Shown here piece after piece: positions 8,765-16,920 of a DNA stretch of 64,000 bases (positions are counted from its first letter, which is position 1; every line of letters starts with the position of its first letter). The stretch lies in the NCBI GenBank assembly GCA_017501345.1, contig JAFVXC010000030.1, forward strand, positions 44,556 to 108,555, read 5' to 3'. Source of the stretch: Clostridia bacterium. Its GTDB lineage: Bacteria; Bacillota_A; Clostridia; Oscillospirales; CAG-272. The notes below the pieces were generated by a model. That model was given only the letters and a program-made list of their open reading frames with translations. It had not been told where the DNA came from and did no database searches. A program made the translations under genes and the position numbers.

Positions 8765-9861
8765 GAAGCCTCATTGATATTCCCGAGCTTTCGATCGAAG
8801 AGATCGATGAGCTGATCCGGACGGCAAACGACATCATTGAGCATCCCGATCGGTATGCTGACAAGTGTAAAGGAAAGAAGCTCGCGACGCTGTTCTTCGA
8901 GCCCTCGACGCGTACCCGCCTCAGCTTTGAGGCGGCAATGCTCGAGCTCGGAGGCAGTGTGATCGGCTTCTCGGAGGCAAGCAGCTCCTCTGCGGCAAAG
9001 GGCGAAAGCATCGCTGATACCGTGAAGGTCATCAGCTGCTACGCCGATATCGTTGCGATGCGCCATCCGAAGGAGGGCGCACCCTACGTGGCATCGCGCA
9101 ACGCTTCGATCCCCGTGATCAATGCGGGTGACGGTAGCCATTGCCATCCGACGCAGACGCTCGCAGATCTATGCACGATCTCGCGTGAGAAGGGTCGCCT
9201 CGACCATCTGACCGTTGGATTCTGCGGTGATCTCAAATACGGAAGAACGGTGCATTCGCTCATCGCGGCGCTCTCGCGATATGAGGGGATCAAGATCGTT
9301 CTGATCTCCCCCGAGGAGCTTCGCCTGCCAAGTCATATTATGACCGACGTGATCTATAAGAATCATATGGAATATGTCGTGACGGGTAGCCTTGAGGAGT
9401 CGATCCCAGAGCTTGACATTCTCTATATGACACGTGTCCAGGGTGAGCGCTTTGCCGATCAGGCAGAGTATCTGCGCCTTCGCGACCGATACATCCTGAC
9501 ACCCGACAAGCTGTCTATGGCAAAGCCCAATATGGCGATCCTGCATCCGCTGCCGCGTGTCAACGAGATCAGTGTCAAGATCGACGATGATCCTCGTGCT
9601 TGCTACTTTAAGCAGGTCAACAACGGCAAATATATGCGTATGGCGCTGATCTTGAAGCTTCTTGAGGAGGCAAAGGAAAATCCTGCTCGTGAGAGCATCT
9701 CCTATACTGAGGAGGACGGATATCTCGTTGATCGCGTACGCTGCCATAACAATCGGTGCATCAGCACGATCGAGCAGGAGCTTCCGCAGGTGTTCCGCAT
9801 TACGAACGCCGAAAAGCGCGAATGCCGCTGTATTTATTGCGAAAAAAAGGAGGCATACTGA
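8761..9861 (+). CDS. pyrB: Aspartate carbamoyltransferase fused to a PyrI-type zinc domain
   Basis: 366 residues. Residues 1 to about 305 are a complete catalytic chain: carbamoyl-phosphate loop FFEPSTRTR (45-53), [11 protein letters not shown] (123-133), [11 protein letters not shown] (157-167) and HPLPR (262-266). Residues about 322-366 match the zinc half of the regulatory chain PyrI. Cys328-x4-Cys333 sits in RCHNNRCIS, and Cys357-x2-Cys360 in CRCIYCEKK, like E. coli PyrI (NCIS and CKYCEK). The PyrI nucleotide-binding domain is missing, and no separate pyrI is in the window. The protein is therefore neither a plain PyrB nor a full PyrB-PyrI fusion. Expected to trimerise; ATP/CTP control is probably absent. 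Confidence 0.93.
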   Translation: MRSLIDIPELSIEEIDELIRTANDIIEHPDRYADKCKGKKLATLFFEPSTRTRLSFEAAMLELGGSVIGFSEASSSSAAKGESIADTVKVISCYADIVAMRHPKEGAPYVASRNASIPVINAGDGSHCHPTQTLADLCTISREKGRLDHLTVGFCGDLKYGRTVHSLIAALSRYEGIKIVLISPEELRLPSHIMTDVIYKNHMEYVVTGSLEESIPELDILYMTRVQGERFADQAEYLRLRDRYILTPDKLSMAKPNMAILHPLPRVNEISVKIDDDPRACYFKQVNNGKYMRMALILKLLEEAKENPARESISYTEEDGYLVDRVRCHNNRCISTIEQELPQVFRITNAEKRECRCIYCEKKEAY

Positions 9862-9902
9862 TCTCCTTTGACGTACGAAAATATTAGGAAGAGGAAATCA
9901 AT

Positions 9903-10523
9903 ATGCGTATTTTGAAAATTATACTGACCGTTATGCTGGCAGGACTGTTGCTTGCACTTTCGCTGTCCTCCTGCAATTCGTCATCATCCGCAGGAGGGGG
10001 AGAGGGCTCCTCCGAGGAATCGACGGGGAGACCTGTCGTGCTTCTTCCCGAGGATACCGCCCCGACGATCGTCCCCTCCGCTTCGCTTGACAGCGTGGAA
10101 GACATCGAGACGGTCGGTATTATGGGGAACGGTATCATCCTCGAAGCAGAATGCTCTCGAGGGAAGGGGGTGTTCTACGACGGACTCAATGCAAACGGAA
10201 AGCGGCTTTGGAAGCCGTCGCCTGCAGAGGATTGGGCGGTAAATCCGAACGTCGCGATCCCCGACGGCTTTCCGACGCTCTCGGCCCCCGTCGGAACCGA
10301 GATTACGGTGTATAATCATACCGACTATGACGTATCGGACGATTATTATATGAATTTCTCGAGCGGAGAGACCTGTGCTCCCGATGAGCTTCCCGAAGAG
10401 GCGGGCGTGTACATCCGTGTCGTTACCTTCGATATTCCGAGACCGTCAGCGACCGACCAAGAGCCCGAAATCGGGGATTTCTTCGGTGAATATCTCTACT
10501 TCGTCGTAATATCGTTTGAATAA
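9903..10523 (+). CDS. Predicted lipoprotein of unknown function at the end of the pyr operon
   Basis: 206 residues. Residues 1-24 form a lipoprotein signal with lipobox LSSC (Cys24), followed by a Ser/Gly-rich linker, so the mature protein is tethered outside the membrane. The remaining 150 residues are acidic and contain no family I recognise. It starts 41 bases after pyrB with a weak GAGGAA ribosome site and no visible promoter, so it is probably read from the pyr promoter. It ends 7 bases before the terminator. Confidence 0.75.
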   Translation: MRILKIILTVMLAGLLLALSLSSCNSSSSAGGGEGSSEESTGRPVVLLPEDTAPTIVPSASLDSVEDIETVGIMGNGIILEAECSRGKGVFYDGLNANGKRLWKPSPAEDWAVNPNVAIPDGFPTLSAPVGTEITVYNHTDYDVSDDYYMNFSSGETCAPDELPEEAGVYIRVVTFDIPRPSATDQEPEIGDFFGEYLYFVVISFE

Positions 10524-10530
10524 GAAAAAA

Positions 10531-10560
10531 GGGGCTGAGTCGTTGACTCAGCCCCCTTTT
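10531..10560. terminator. Bidirectional terminator ending the pyr operon and GH43
   Basis: GGGGCTGAGTC (10531-10541) pairs with GACTCAGCCCC (10545-10555) around GTT, flanked by an A-run and a TTTT run, so it works in both directions between convergent genes. The same 25-base hairpin recurs exactly at 11879-11903. Confidence 0.9.
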
Positions 10561-10564
10561 CCGT

Positions 10565-11818
10565 TTATTTGGAGAACCGGAATTCTGAAAGCTCAAAATC
10601 TTCTCCCGAAAAATCAAATCGGATCGATTTGATATCGGACAACCCGCTGATGTCAAACGTATAGGTCTGAAACGTATCGCTTGACAGGATGCAAGAGCCG
10701 CAGATGAGGTTCTGATCGGTGCGAAGCCTGACCCTGCAGTTGCCCTTTGCGGTGATCGTGCATTTGTCAGCTCCATCTCGAAAATTCAGATATTGATATT
10801 CGATCCAGGTCAGAAAGGTTCCGGTGTCCCCCTTTCCGACGATCCACTCCTTCATTTTTCCGCCATCAAGCTCCATATGGATCCGCACGTTTCTGTGGAG
10901 TCGGCAGGCACACGATGCAGGAATACGCGAAAAAGCGTCGAGGGGAGCGGAGGCTCCGTTGCTTGTCATCGGCACCTCCTTGATGTGTCCATCGGAATCA
11001 AAGAAGATCGGCTCAACGCAGACGCGACGCCAATATTTTGTTCCGTTGCAGGCTCTGTGATAAAAAACGTACCACTGACCGTTATAGCATTCGATAGAGC
11101 CGTGATTGTTCCACGTTTCGGCGTCGCAGAGGATATTGTCTATGATGACTCCGCCCTTTTCGTATGGGCCGAGGGGGTGGTCTGCTACCGCATAGCTAAG
11201 GCAGGATGCCTTTCCGCGTGAAATGTCGCAATAGACCAGATAGTACCGTCCATTTCTTTTACGAAGTGATGCCCCCTCGTGAAATCCGTGCTCGGGTTCG
11301 GTCAAGATACAAGGATTGAGGGTGGTTTCGTCGATGGTACACATATCCTCCATCAACGCGGCGCCACGGAGCTCGTATTGCCCCCAAAAATAATATGCCC
11401 GTCCGTCGTCGTCCACGAAAATAGCGGGATCAATGGCATCTCCATCGGCAACAGAGATTGGCCGGGGGGCTGTGAACGGCCCTTCGGGATGCTCGGAAAC
11501 GGCAACCCCTTCATAACGGCCTTCTCCGCAAAAGTAGAGATAATACTTCCCGTTCTTATAAATTGCATCCGGCGCATAAAGTCGCTTTCCGACCTGCCAA
11601 TAGACCTGCCCATCTTCGGCGCGGTTCTGAAAGATCTCACCGTGATCTGTCCAATTTTCCAGCCTGTCGTCGCCGCAGGAGAACAGTCGGTAATCATGAC
11701 TGCACCAACGATCCTTTTCGTATAGATCGTGAGAGCCGTAAATATACAGGCGACCGTCGGGCATAACGTGCGCCTCGACGTCGGGAATCAGAAATTCGGA
11801 GCTCAAAATAGGATTCAT
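10565..11818 (-). CDS. Glycoside hydrolase family 43 protein with C-terminal beta-sandwich
   Basis: 417 residues. The N-terminal 290 or so residues look like the five-bladed propeller of GH43 (arabinofuranosidase/xylosidase type). PDVEAHVMPDGRLYIYGSHD supplies the candidate base Asp, DAIDPAIFVDDDGRAYYFWG the modulating Asp, and HEGASLRKRNGRYYLVY the acid Glu. The last 110 residues resemble a CBM6-like or accessory sandwich ending in FRFSK. No signal peptide, so it probably acts on imported oligosaccharides. No promoter is evident in the 60 bases upstream, and it lies between two copies of one terminator hairpin. Substrate cannot be assigned. Confidence 0.88.
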   Translation of the reverse strand: MNPILSSEFLIPDVEAHVMPDGRLYIYGSHDLYEKDRWCSHDYRLFSCGDDRLENWTDHGEIFQNRAEDGQVYWQVGKRLYAPDAIYKNGKYYLYFCGEGRYEGVAVSEHPEGPFTAPRPISVADGDAIDPAIFVDDDGRAYYFWGQYELRGAALMEDMCTIDETTLNPCILTEPEHGFHEGASLRKRNGRYYLVYCDISRGKASCLSYAVADHPLGPYEKGGVIIDNILCDAETWNNHGSIECYNGQWYVFYHRACNGTKYWRRVCVEPIFFDSDGHIKEVPMTSNGASAPLDAFSRIPASCACRLHRNVRIHMELDGGKMKEWIVGKGDTGTFLTWIEYQYLNFRDGADKCTITAKGNCRVRLRTDQNLICGSCILSSDTFQTYTFDISGLSDIKSIRFDFSGEDFELSEFRFSK

Positions 11819-11878
11819 AAACTCGTTTGCACCTCTTACTTGATAAAGGCTTGTGTCATTGCCGGAATTTTAGACAAA

Positions 11879-11903
11879 GGGGCTGAGTCGTTGACTCAGC
11901 CCC
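11879..11903. terminator. Second copy of the GGGGCTGAGTC hairpin
   Basis: Exact copy of the 10531-10555 hairpin, here upstream of GH43 and downstream of tyrS on the minus strand. No long T-run on the plus side (CTCCGC follows); on the minus strand TTTGTCTAAAA follows. It may act as a weak terminator that insulates GH43. Confidence 0.6.
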
Positions 11904-11943
11904 TCCGCAAAAAGACGATGGTAGGCTTTTTTGACGGGCGAGA

Positions 11944-11995
11944 TTTGTGGCTTTCGTCTGTTTTACAGATGAAAAGTGTGGCGTTCAGCCACAAA
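11944..11995. other. Structured element with alternative pairing, downstream of tyrS
   Basis: TGTGGC occurs at 11946-11951 and 11977-11982, and both can pair with GCCACA at 11988-11993. A separate 9-bp stem with one G-U pair forms around TTT at 11960-11962 (TTCGTCTGT with ACAGATGAA). The nearer copy makes a short hairpin, and the distant copy encloses the other stem. No ORF or family match is visible. Confidence 0.4.
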
Positions 11996-12001
11996 GCCGT
12001 C

Positions 12002-12049
12002 GGGGGGGGGGGAGTACCAAATGCTTTTTAGCATTTGACTTACCCCCCC
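12002..12049. terminator. Composite hairpin after tyrS, with a poly-G tract
   Basis: A run of 11 G (12002-12012) and AGT pair with ACT and a run of C (12043-12049). An inner AAATGC (12019-12024) pairs with GCATTT (12031-12036). It shares the pattern GAGyACCAAATG...CATTTGACTyACC with the hairpin at 47276-47317. It is placed to end tyrS transcription, although no T-run follows on that strand. Confidence 0.6.
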
Positions 12050-12062
12050 ATTTTGCAGTGTT

Positions 12063-13286
12063 TTATTTTACAACGACCTTCTTGTAGGTCTTCTTGCCGC
12101 GGCGGATGATCACGCCGTCGCCGAAATCCTCTGCCGTGAAGGTAGCCTTGACGTCGCTTATCTTGGCGTTACCGAAGGTCACGCCGCCCTGCTCGATCGC
12201 ACGTCTGCCCTCACTTCTCGTCGGAACGAGACCTGCCTTGACGAGTACCGTGATCAGATCGATTGCGCCGTCCGTGAAATCAGATGTGGAAAGCTCTGCC
12301 GTGGGAACGTCTGCGCTTGCAGTTGCCGCACCGAAAAGTGCGCGAGCCGATGCCTGCGCCTTTTCTGCCTCCTCTTCACCGTGGACGAGCTTGGTCAATT
12401 CATATGCGAGGATCTCCTTCGCGGTGTTGAGCTGTGCGTCCTTCCAGTCTGCCATAGCATCAATCTCTTCAAGCGGCAGGAAGGTCAGCATACGGATGCA
12501 CTTCAGGACGTCCGCATCTCCGACGTTTCTCCAGTACTGATAGAAATCGTAGGGAGAGGTCTTCTTGGGATCGAGCCATACTGCGCCCGACTGCGTCTTG
12601 CCCATCTTCTTGCCCTCGGAATTGAGGAGCAGGGTAATGGTCATAGCGTACGCATCCTTGCCGAGCTTCTTACGGATAAGCTCGGTGCCGCCGAGCATAT
12701 TCGACCATTGATCGTCGCCACCAAACTGCATATTACAGCCGTAGTGCTGATACAGGTGATAGAAGTCGTAGCTCTGCATAATCATATAGTTGAACTCAAG
12801 GAAGGAGAGGCCGCGCTCCATACGCTGCTTATAGCATTCTGCAGACAGCATCTTGTTGACCGAGAAGCAGGCACCGACGTCGCGGAGCATATCGACGTAA
12901 TTGAGGCCGAGGAGCCAATCGGCGTTGTTGACCATAATCGCCTTGTCCTCGCCGAATTCAATGAAGCGCTCCATCTGCTTCTTGAAGCAATCGCAGTTGT
13001 GCTGAATGGTCTCAGCCGTCATCATCGAGCGCATATCGGTGCGTCCCGAGGGGTCGCCGATGTAGCCCGTGCCGCCGCCGATCAGGACGACGGGGCGGTT
13101 GCCTGCCATCTGCAGACGCTTCATCAGGCAGAGTGCCATAAAATGTCCGACGTGGAGGCTGTCTGCGGTCGGGTCAAAGCCGATATAGAAGGTCGCCTTG
13201 CCCGCATTGACAAGCTCGCGGATCTCCGCTTCGTCGGTGACTTGAGCGATTAGCCCGCGCGCTTCGAGTTCTTCGTAAATTTCCAT
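12063..13286 (-). CDS. tyrS: Tyrosyl-tRNA synthetase
   Basis: 407 residues, class I synthetase charging tRNA-Tyr. HIGH-type motif HVGH at 45-48, KMSKS-type KMGKT at 227-231, and an S4 RNA-binding domain in the last 70 residues (GRRAIEQGGVTFGNAKIS). The start MEIYEELEARG is chosen because AAGGAGA lies upstream; an in-frame ATG further upstream (13340) precedes the predicted transcription start. The leader is only about 36 bases, so there is no room for a T-box. Confidence 0.95.
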   Translation of the reverse strand: MEIYEELEARGLIAQVTDEAEIRELVNAGKATFYIGFDPTADSLHVGHFMALCLMKRLQMAGNRPVVLIGGGTGYIGDPSGRTDMRSMMTAETIQHNCDCFKKQMERFIEFGEDKAIMVNNADWLLGLNYVDMLRDVGACFSVNKMLSAECYKQRMERGLSFLEFNYMIMQSYDFYHLYQHYGCNMQFGGDDQWSNMLGGTELIRKKLGKDAYAMTITLLLNSEGKKMGKTQSGAVWLDPKKTSPYDFYQYWRNVGDADVLKCIRMLTFLPLEEIDAMADWKDAQLNTAKEILAYELTKLVHGEEEAEKAQASARALFGAATASADVPTAELSTSDFTDGAIDLITVLVKAGLVPTRSEGRRAIEQGGVTFGNAKISDVKATFTAEDFGDGVIIRRGKKTYKKVVVK

Positions 13287-13328
13287 AGGTATATATCTCC
13301 TTGTGTAAGGCTTTCTTTTCAATATAAT

Positions 13329-13357
13329 ATTATAACACACGAAATCCCGTCTGTCAA
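13329..13357 (-). promoter_or_regulatory. Promoter of tyrS
   Basis: On the minus strand TTGACA (13352-13357), 17 bases, TATAAT (13329-13334): an exact consensus promoter. Start near 13322. Confidence 0.9.
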
Positions 13358-13417
13358 GGATAACCGCGAAAAATGAAGGGAAGAAGAGCGGCTATCGGAG
13401 AAATCCGAGAAAAATCC

Positions 13418-13446
13418 TTGACAAAAGACGTGATCGGCGGTAAAAT
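13418..13446 (+). promoter_or_regulatory. Promoter of the fruK-rlmL-rsmA unit
   Basis: TTGACA (13418-13423), 17-base spacer, TAAAAT (13441-13446), 36 bases before the fruK start. Back to back with the tyrS promoter. Confidence 0.85.
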
Positions 13447-13481
13447 AATAGAAACACCGAAAGGAAGAGAGGGAGCGGCGA

Positions 13482-14408
13482 ATGGTTTACACCCTGACAA
13501 TGAACCCAGCGATTGACTATACGGTCTACCTCGACGAGCTGCGAGTCGGGGAGATCCAACGCGCGTGTCGCGAGGGGATCTGCTTCGGCGGCAAGGGGAT
13601 CAACGTGTCGCGCGTGCTGACGGTGCTCGGTGTGGAGAACGTCGCACTTGGCTTTCTCGCGGGCTTTACGGGGCGGGCGATCGCGGACGGACTGTCTGCC
13701 GAGGGGCTTCGGACCGATTTTTGCTTTCTTCCGTCGGGAATGACGCGCATCAACGTCAAGCTCCGTCACGGGACAGAGACCGATGTGAACTGTACGGGAG
13801 CGGATGTATCCGCAGAAGCACTGGCAGGGCTTTGCGATAAGCTGGAGGTGCTTCGGGAGGGGGACGTTCTCGTGCTCGCGGGATCGACGCCTCGGGAAAT
13901 TCCCAAGACCGTGTACGCAGATATCCTCGCGCTTGTTTCAGGTCGCGGCATCCTTCCGGTTGTGGATGCCGACGGGGAATTACTGCTTCGGTCACTGCCG
14001 TGCGCTCCCTTCCTGATAAAGCCAAACCGCGAGGAGCTTGAATCGGTTCTCGGACGGTCTCTCAAGGACGACCGCAGTGTGGTCGACGGTGCGAGAGATC
14101 TTCAGAGGTGCGGTGCGCGGAACGTCCTCGTGTCTCTTGGCGGTGATGGCGCGCTTCTTCTTACTGAGTCAGGCGAGGTTTACAGAATGGACGCCGCAGC
14201 GGGCGAATGCGTTAACAGCGTTGGTGCGGGCGATTCGATGCTTGCGGGCTTTATTGCAGGGTATCTTGCGTCAAGCGGGAATGTTGAATACGCGCTCCGT
14301 CTCGGAACGGCGGCGGGTGCTGCCTCCGCGTTTTCGGAGGGGCTCGCAACAAGAGAGGGAATCGACGCAATTCTCCGCACCCTGCCCGACGCACGGCGCG
14401 GCGTGTAG
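13482..14408 (+). CDS. fruK: 1-phosphofructokinase family (PfkB superfamily)
   Basis: 308 residues, a ribokinase-fold kinase expected to phosphorylate fructose 1-phosphate at C6. N-terminal VYTLTMNPAIDYTV and GGKGINVSR (36-44) are typical of FruK/LacC-type enzymes. The anion hole and catalytic base are in SVGAGDSMLAGF (Asp251). No fructose PTS gene is adjacent, so tagatose-6-phosphate kinase (LacC) is an alternative. It is followed by rlmL after 23 bases and seems to share its promoter with two rRNA methyltransferases. Confidence 0.82.
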   Translation: MVYTLTMNPAIDYTVYLDELRVGEIQRACREGICFGGKGINVSRVLTVLGVENVALGFLAGFTGRAIADGLSAEGLRTDFCFLPSGMTRINVKLRHGTETDVNCTGADVSAEALAGLCDKLEVLREGDVLVLAGSTPREIPKTVYADILALVSGRGILPVVDADGELLLRSLPCAPFLIKPNREELESVLGRSLKDDRSVVDGARDLQRCGARNVLVSLGGDGALLLTESGEVYRMDAAAGECVNSVGAGDSMLAGFIAGYLASSGNVEYALRLGTAAGAASAFSEGLATREGIDAILRTLPDARRGV

Positions 14409-14431
14409 AATTTACGAAAAGGAAAAACGAT

Positions 14432-15967
14432 ATGCAGTTTGTTGCAACCTGTCTATTTGGACTTGAAAAATATCTCGGAGATGAAATCGAGGCGCTCGGG
14501 CTTCGAAAGCTCGAAACGATGGATGGTCGTGTTACCTTTGAAGGTGAGCCGATCGATTGTGCGCGCGCAAATATCGGTCTCCGTACCGCAGAGCGCGTGC
14601 TGATCAAGGTCGGCTCGTTTCCCGCAACCGATTTTTCGATGCTGTTTGACGGCACAAAGGCGCTTCCGTGGGAGACCTTTATCGGTGAAAACGATGCGTT
14701 TCCCGTGAGAGGACACAGCATCCGCAGCGGGCTTACCTCACTTCCCGATTGTCAGAGCATTATCAAAAAGGCGGTCGTGTCGCGTCTGCAGGAGTTTTAC
14801 ACCTACGACATTTTCCCCGAGACGGGCGCGAAATATCAGATCGAGTTCTTTCTGTTTAAGGATGTCGTTACGCTGATGATCGACACCTCGGGCGAGCCGC
14901 TCCACAAGCGCGGCTACCGTCCTGCATCGGGCGGAGCCCCCCTTCGTGAGACGCTTGCCGCCGCGATGGTGATGAATGCGCGACTTTCGGAGGATATTCT
15001 TCTGTGGGATCCCTTCTGCGGCTCGGGAACGATCCTCATTGAGGCGGTGCTTTATATGAATCGTATCGCGCCGGGACTTGACCGATCCTTCTCGGGCGAG
15101 CAGCTTGCCTGCCTCCCGCCCGAGCTGTGGGAGAAGGCGCGTGCTGAGGCGGAGGCAGAGATCCGATACGACAGCGCCTTTGAGGCGTGGGGCTCGGATC
15201 TCGACGAGGAGGTTCTCGGGATCGCGAAGGAGAATGCCCTCCGTGCGGGTGTGCTCGATCAGATTAAATTCTTCCGCGCCGATGCGAGAGGAATCCGAAA
15301 GCCCGAGGGGCGGAAGGGAACCATTCTGACGAATCCTCCGTACGGCGAACGCCTTCTCACGGTAGATGAGGCAGAGGAGCTTTACCGCGCGATTGGACGG
15401 AATTTCAGCTTTTTCGCGCCGTGGCAGATCTACGTGCTCACGATGTCCGAAACCTTTGAACGTGCGTACGGCAGGCGCGCCGATCGCGTGCGAAAGCTGT
15501 ATAACGGTATGATCCCGTGTAACCTCTATCAGTATTATCTTTCCGACGCGGCGCGTGTCGAGCGGGGGATCGAGCGCGGCAAAGGGGGCTATCATCCCTT
15601 CGATCGCCCGAAAGATAAGGGCCGCGGAGGTGCTGTGCCGCGTGACGGGTACGATCGGAGCGACAAGGGCAACCGATACGACAAGGGCGACCGATACGAC
15701 AGAAGCAGACGAGACGATAGAAAATCTTACGGCGGACGCGAGGAAAGAGCACCGCGCGGGGAAAAGTCCTACGTGAGAGGCAACCAAGGGCAGACCGACC
15801 GTGGAAACGGTGGAAAACCTCGCGACGCGCGCGGTGGAGATCCGAAGCGCACGCAGGTTTGGAGAGAACGGAACGAGCGCGAGATCCCTGTACGTTATAT
15901 GAATCCGCAGAAGAGAAATGCTTCTGCGGGCGAGACCGAACCCCAAAATGATGACAAGAAGGACTAA
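14432..15967 (+). CDS. rlmL: THUMP-domain rRNA methyltransferase (RlmL type) with long basic tail
   Basis: 511 residues. A ferredoxin-like/THUMP N-terminal half (about 1-160) is followed by a Rossmann methyltransferase with DPFCGSGT (193-200) for SAM and the amino-methylase motif NPPYGER (301-307). This matches the UPF0020/RlmL family that makes m2G in 23S rRNA. The catalytic core ends at about 370. Residues 371-511 are a low-complexity tail rich in Arg, Gly, Asp, Lys and Tyr (repeats such as RYDKGDRYDRSRRDDR), like the RNA-binding tails of DEAD-box helicases. It precedes rsmA by 6 bases. Confidence 0.87.
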   Translation: MQFVATCLFGLEKYLGDEIEALGLRKLETMDGRVTFEGEPIDCARANIGLRTAERVLIKVGSFPATDFSMLFDGTKALPWETFIGENDAFPVRGHSIRSGLTSLPDCQSIIKKAVVSRLQEFYTYDIFPETGAKYQIEFFLFKDVVTLMIDTSGEPLHKRGYRPASGGAPLRETLAAAMVMNARLSEDILLWDPFCGSGTILIEAVLYMNRIAPGLDRSFSGEQLACLPPELWEKARAEAEAEIRYDSAFEAWGSDLDEEVLGIAKENALRAGVLDQIKFFRADARGIRKPEGRKGTILTNPPYGERLLTVDEAEELYRAIGRNFSFFAPWQIYVLTMSETFERAYGRRADRVRKLYNGMIPCNLYQYYLSDAARVERGIERGKGGYHPFDRPKDKGRGGAVPRDGYDRSDKGNRYDKGDRYDRSRRDDRKSYGGREERAPRGEKSYVRGNQGQTDRGNGGKPRDARGGDPKRTQVWRERNEREIPVRYMNPQKRNASAGETEPQNDDKKD

Positions 15968-15973
15968 AGAGCT

Positions 15974-16855
15974 ATGGCGATGAATCTATGTGATATGCGA
16001 ACCGTGAAGCAGGTGATGCAGATGTTTTCTCTCAGCTTCCATAAGGAGTTCGGGCAGAACTTTCTCGTGAACCGCGCGGTGGTCGAGAACACTGCGGAAT
16101 ACTGCTGTGACGACAAGGATTCGACGATCCTTGAGATCGGTCCCGGAATCGGGACGCTGACGCGAGAGATCGCAGCACGGCACAGAGAGGTCATCTGTCT
16201 CGAGATCGACACGGCACTGATCCCCGTCCTTCGGTTCACGCTTGAGGATTTCGATAACGTCACGGTCTATAACGAGGACGTGATGAAGGTCGACCTTGAC
16301 GCTCTTCTTGCGCCTGCCTTTGAAAAGGGCAGGGTATCGGTCTGCGCGAATCTTCCGTATTACATCACGACGCCGATTCTGATGAAGCTTCTCGAAAGCT
16401 GCCTCTCCTTTGATTCGATCACCGTTATGGTGCAAAAGGAGGTTGCAGATCGGCTTGCCGCAAGGGCAGGAAGCAAGGATTACGGCGCGATCACGGCGGT
16501 GCTTGGATACTACGGTACGGCACGGCGGCTCTTTGACGTGCCTGCGGAGGAATTCGTTCCCGCGCCGAAGGTCGATTCGGCTGTGGTGCGGATCGATCTC
16601 TACAAGGAAAAGCCCTACCGCCCGAAGGACGAGGCGATCTTTTTCCGTACGGTCAAGGCGGCGTTCGAGCAGAGACGCAAAACTCTGCCGAATTCGTTAA
16701 TGACTGGATTTTCGGCGCTCGGAAAGGAAAAGCTGACTGCGATCATCGAGTCCTGCGGGCATCCCGCGAATATCCGTGGGGAGCGCCTTTCGACCGAGGA
16801 TTTCGTAAGGCTGTCCGATGCGCTCTGTGATGAACTGAGAGAAAGCGGAAACTAA
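15974..16855 (+). CDS. rsmA: 16S rRNA dimethyladenosine transferase
   Basis: 293 residues. RsmA/KsgA dimethylates two adjacent adenosines near the 3' end of 16S rRNA. FGQNFL (26-31), the SAM motif EIGPGIGTL (54-62) and the catalytic NLPYYITTPI (126-135) are intact. The C-terminal helical domain has FEQRRKTLPNSL. The start is uncertain: in-frame Met residues at 3, 8, 15 and 17 could also serve, and no strong ribosome site is seen. Confidence 0.94.
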   Translation: MAMNLCDMRTVKQVMQMFSLSFHKEFGQNFLVNRAVVENTAEYCCDDKDSTILEIGPGIGTLTREIAARHREVICLEIDTALIPVLRFTLEDFDNVTVYNEDVMKVDLDALLAPAFEKGRVSVCANLPYYITTPILMKLLESCLSFDSITVMVQKEVADRLAARAGSKDYGAITAVLGYYGTARRLFDVPAEEFVPAPKVDSAVVRIDLYKEKPYRPKDEAIFFRTVKAAFEQRRKTLPNSLMTGFSALGKEKLTAIIESCGHPANIRGERLSTEDFVRLSDALCDELRESGN

Positions 16856-16861
16856 AAAATG

Positions 16862-16896
16862 GGGCTGTCTCACTGTGCGGTGAGGCAGCCCTTTTT
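16862..16896. terminator. Bidirectional terminator between rsmA and the VanY-like gene
   Basis: GGGCTGTCTCAC (16862-16873) pairs with GTGAGGCAGCCC (16880-16891), with TTTTT at 16892 and an A-run before it. Member of a hairpin family also at 26348 and 41214. Confidence 0.9.
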
Positions 16897-16920
16897 CTTT
16901 CTCTTTGTATATTTCGGAAG

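Noticed and set aside
8107..9861. Frameshifted or missing pyrI after pyrB
   Set aside because: The zinc domain is in frame with PyrB, and the sequence after the stop codes for a lipoprotein, not for PyrI.
12002..12012. Run of 11 G as a sign of misassembly
   Set aside because: It pairs with the C-run of the hairpin after tyrS, so it has a structural reason, though its exact length could still be a sequencing error.
13287..13328. T-box riboswitch before tyrS
   Set aside because: The exact-consensus promoter leaves only about 36 bases of leader, too short for a T-box.
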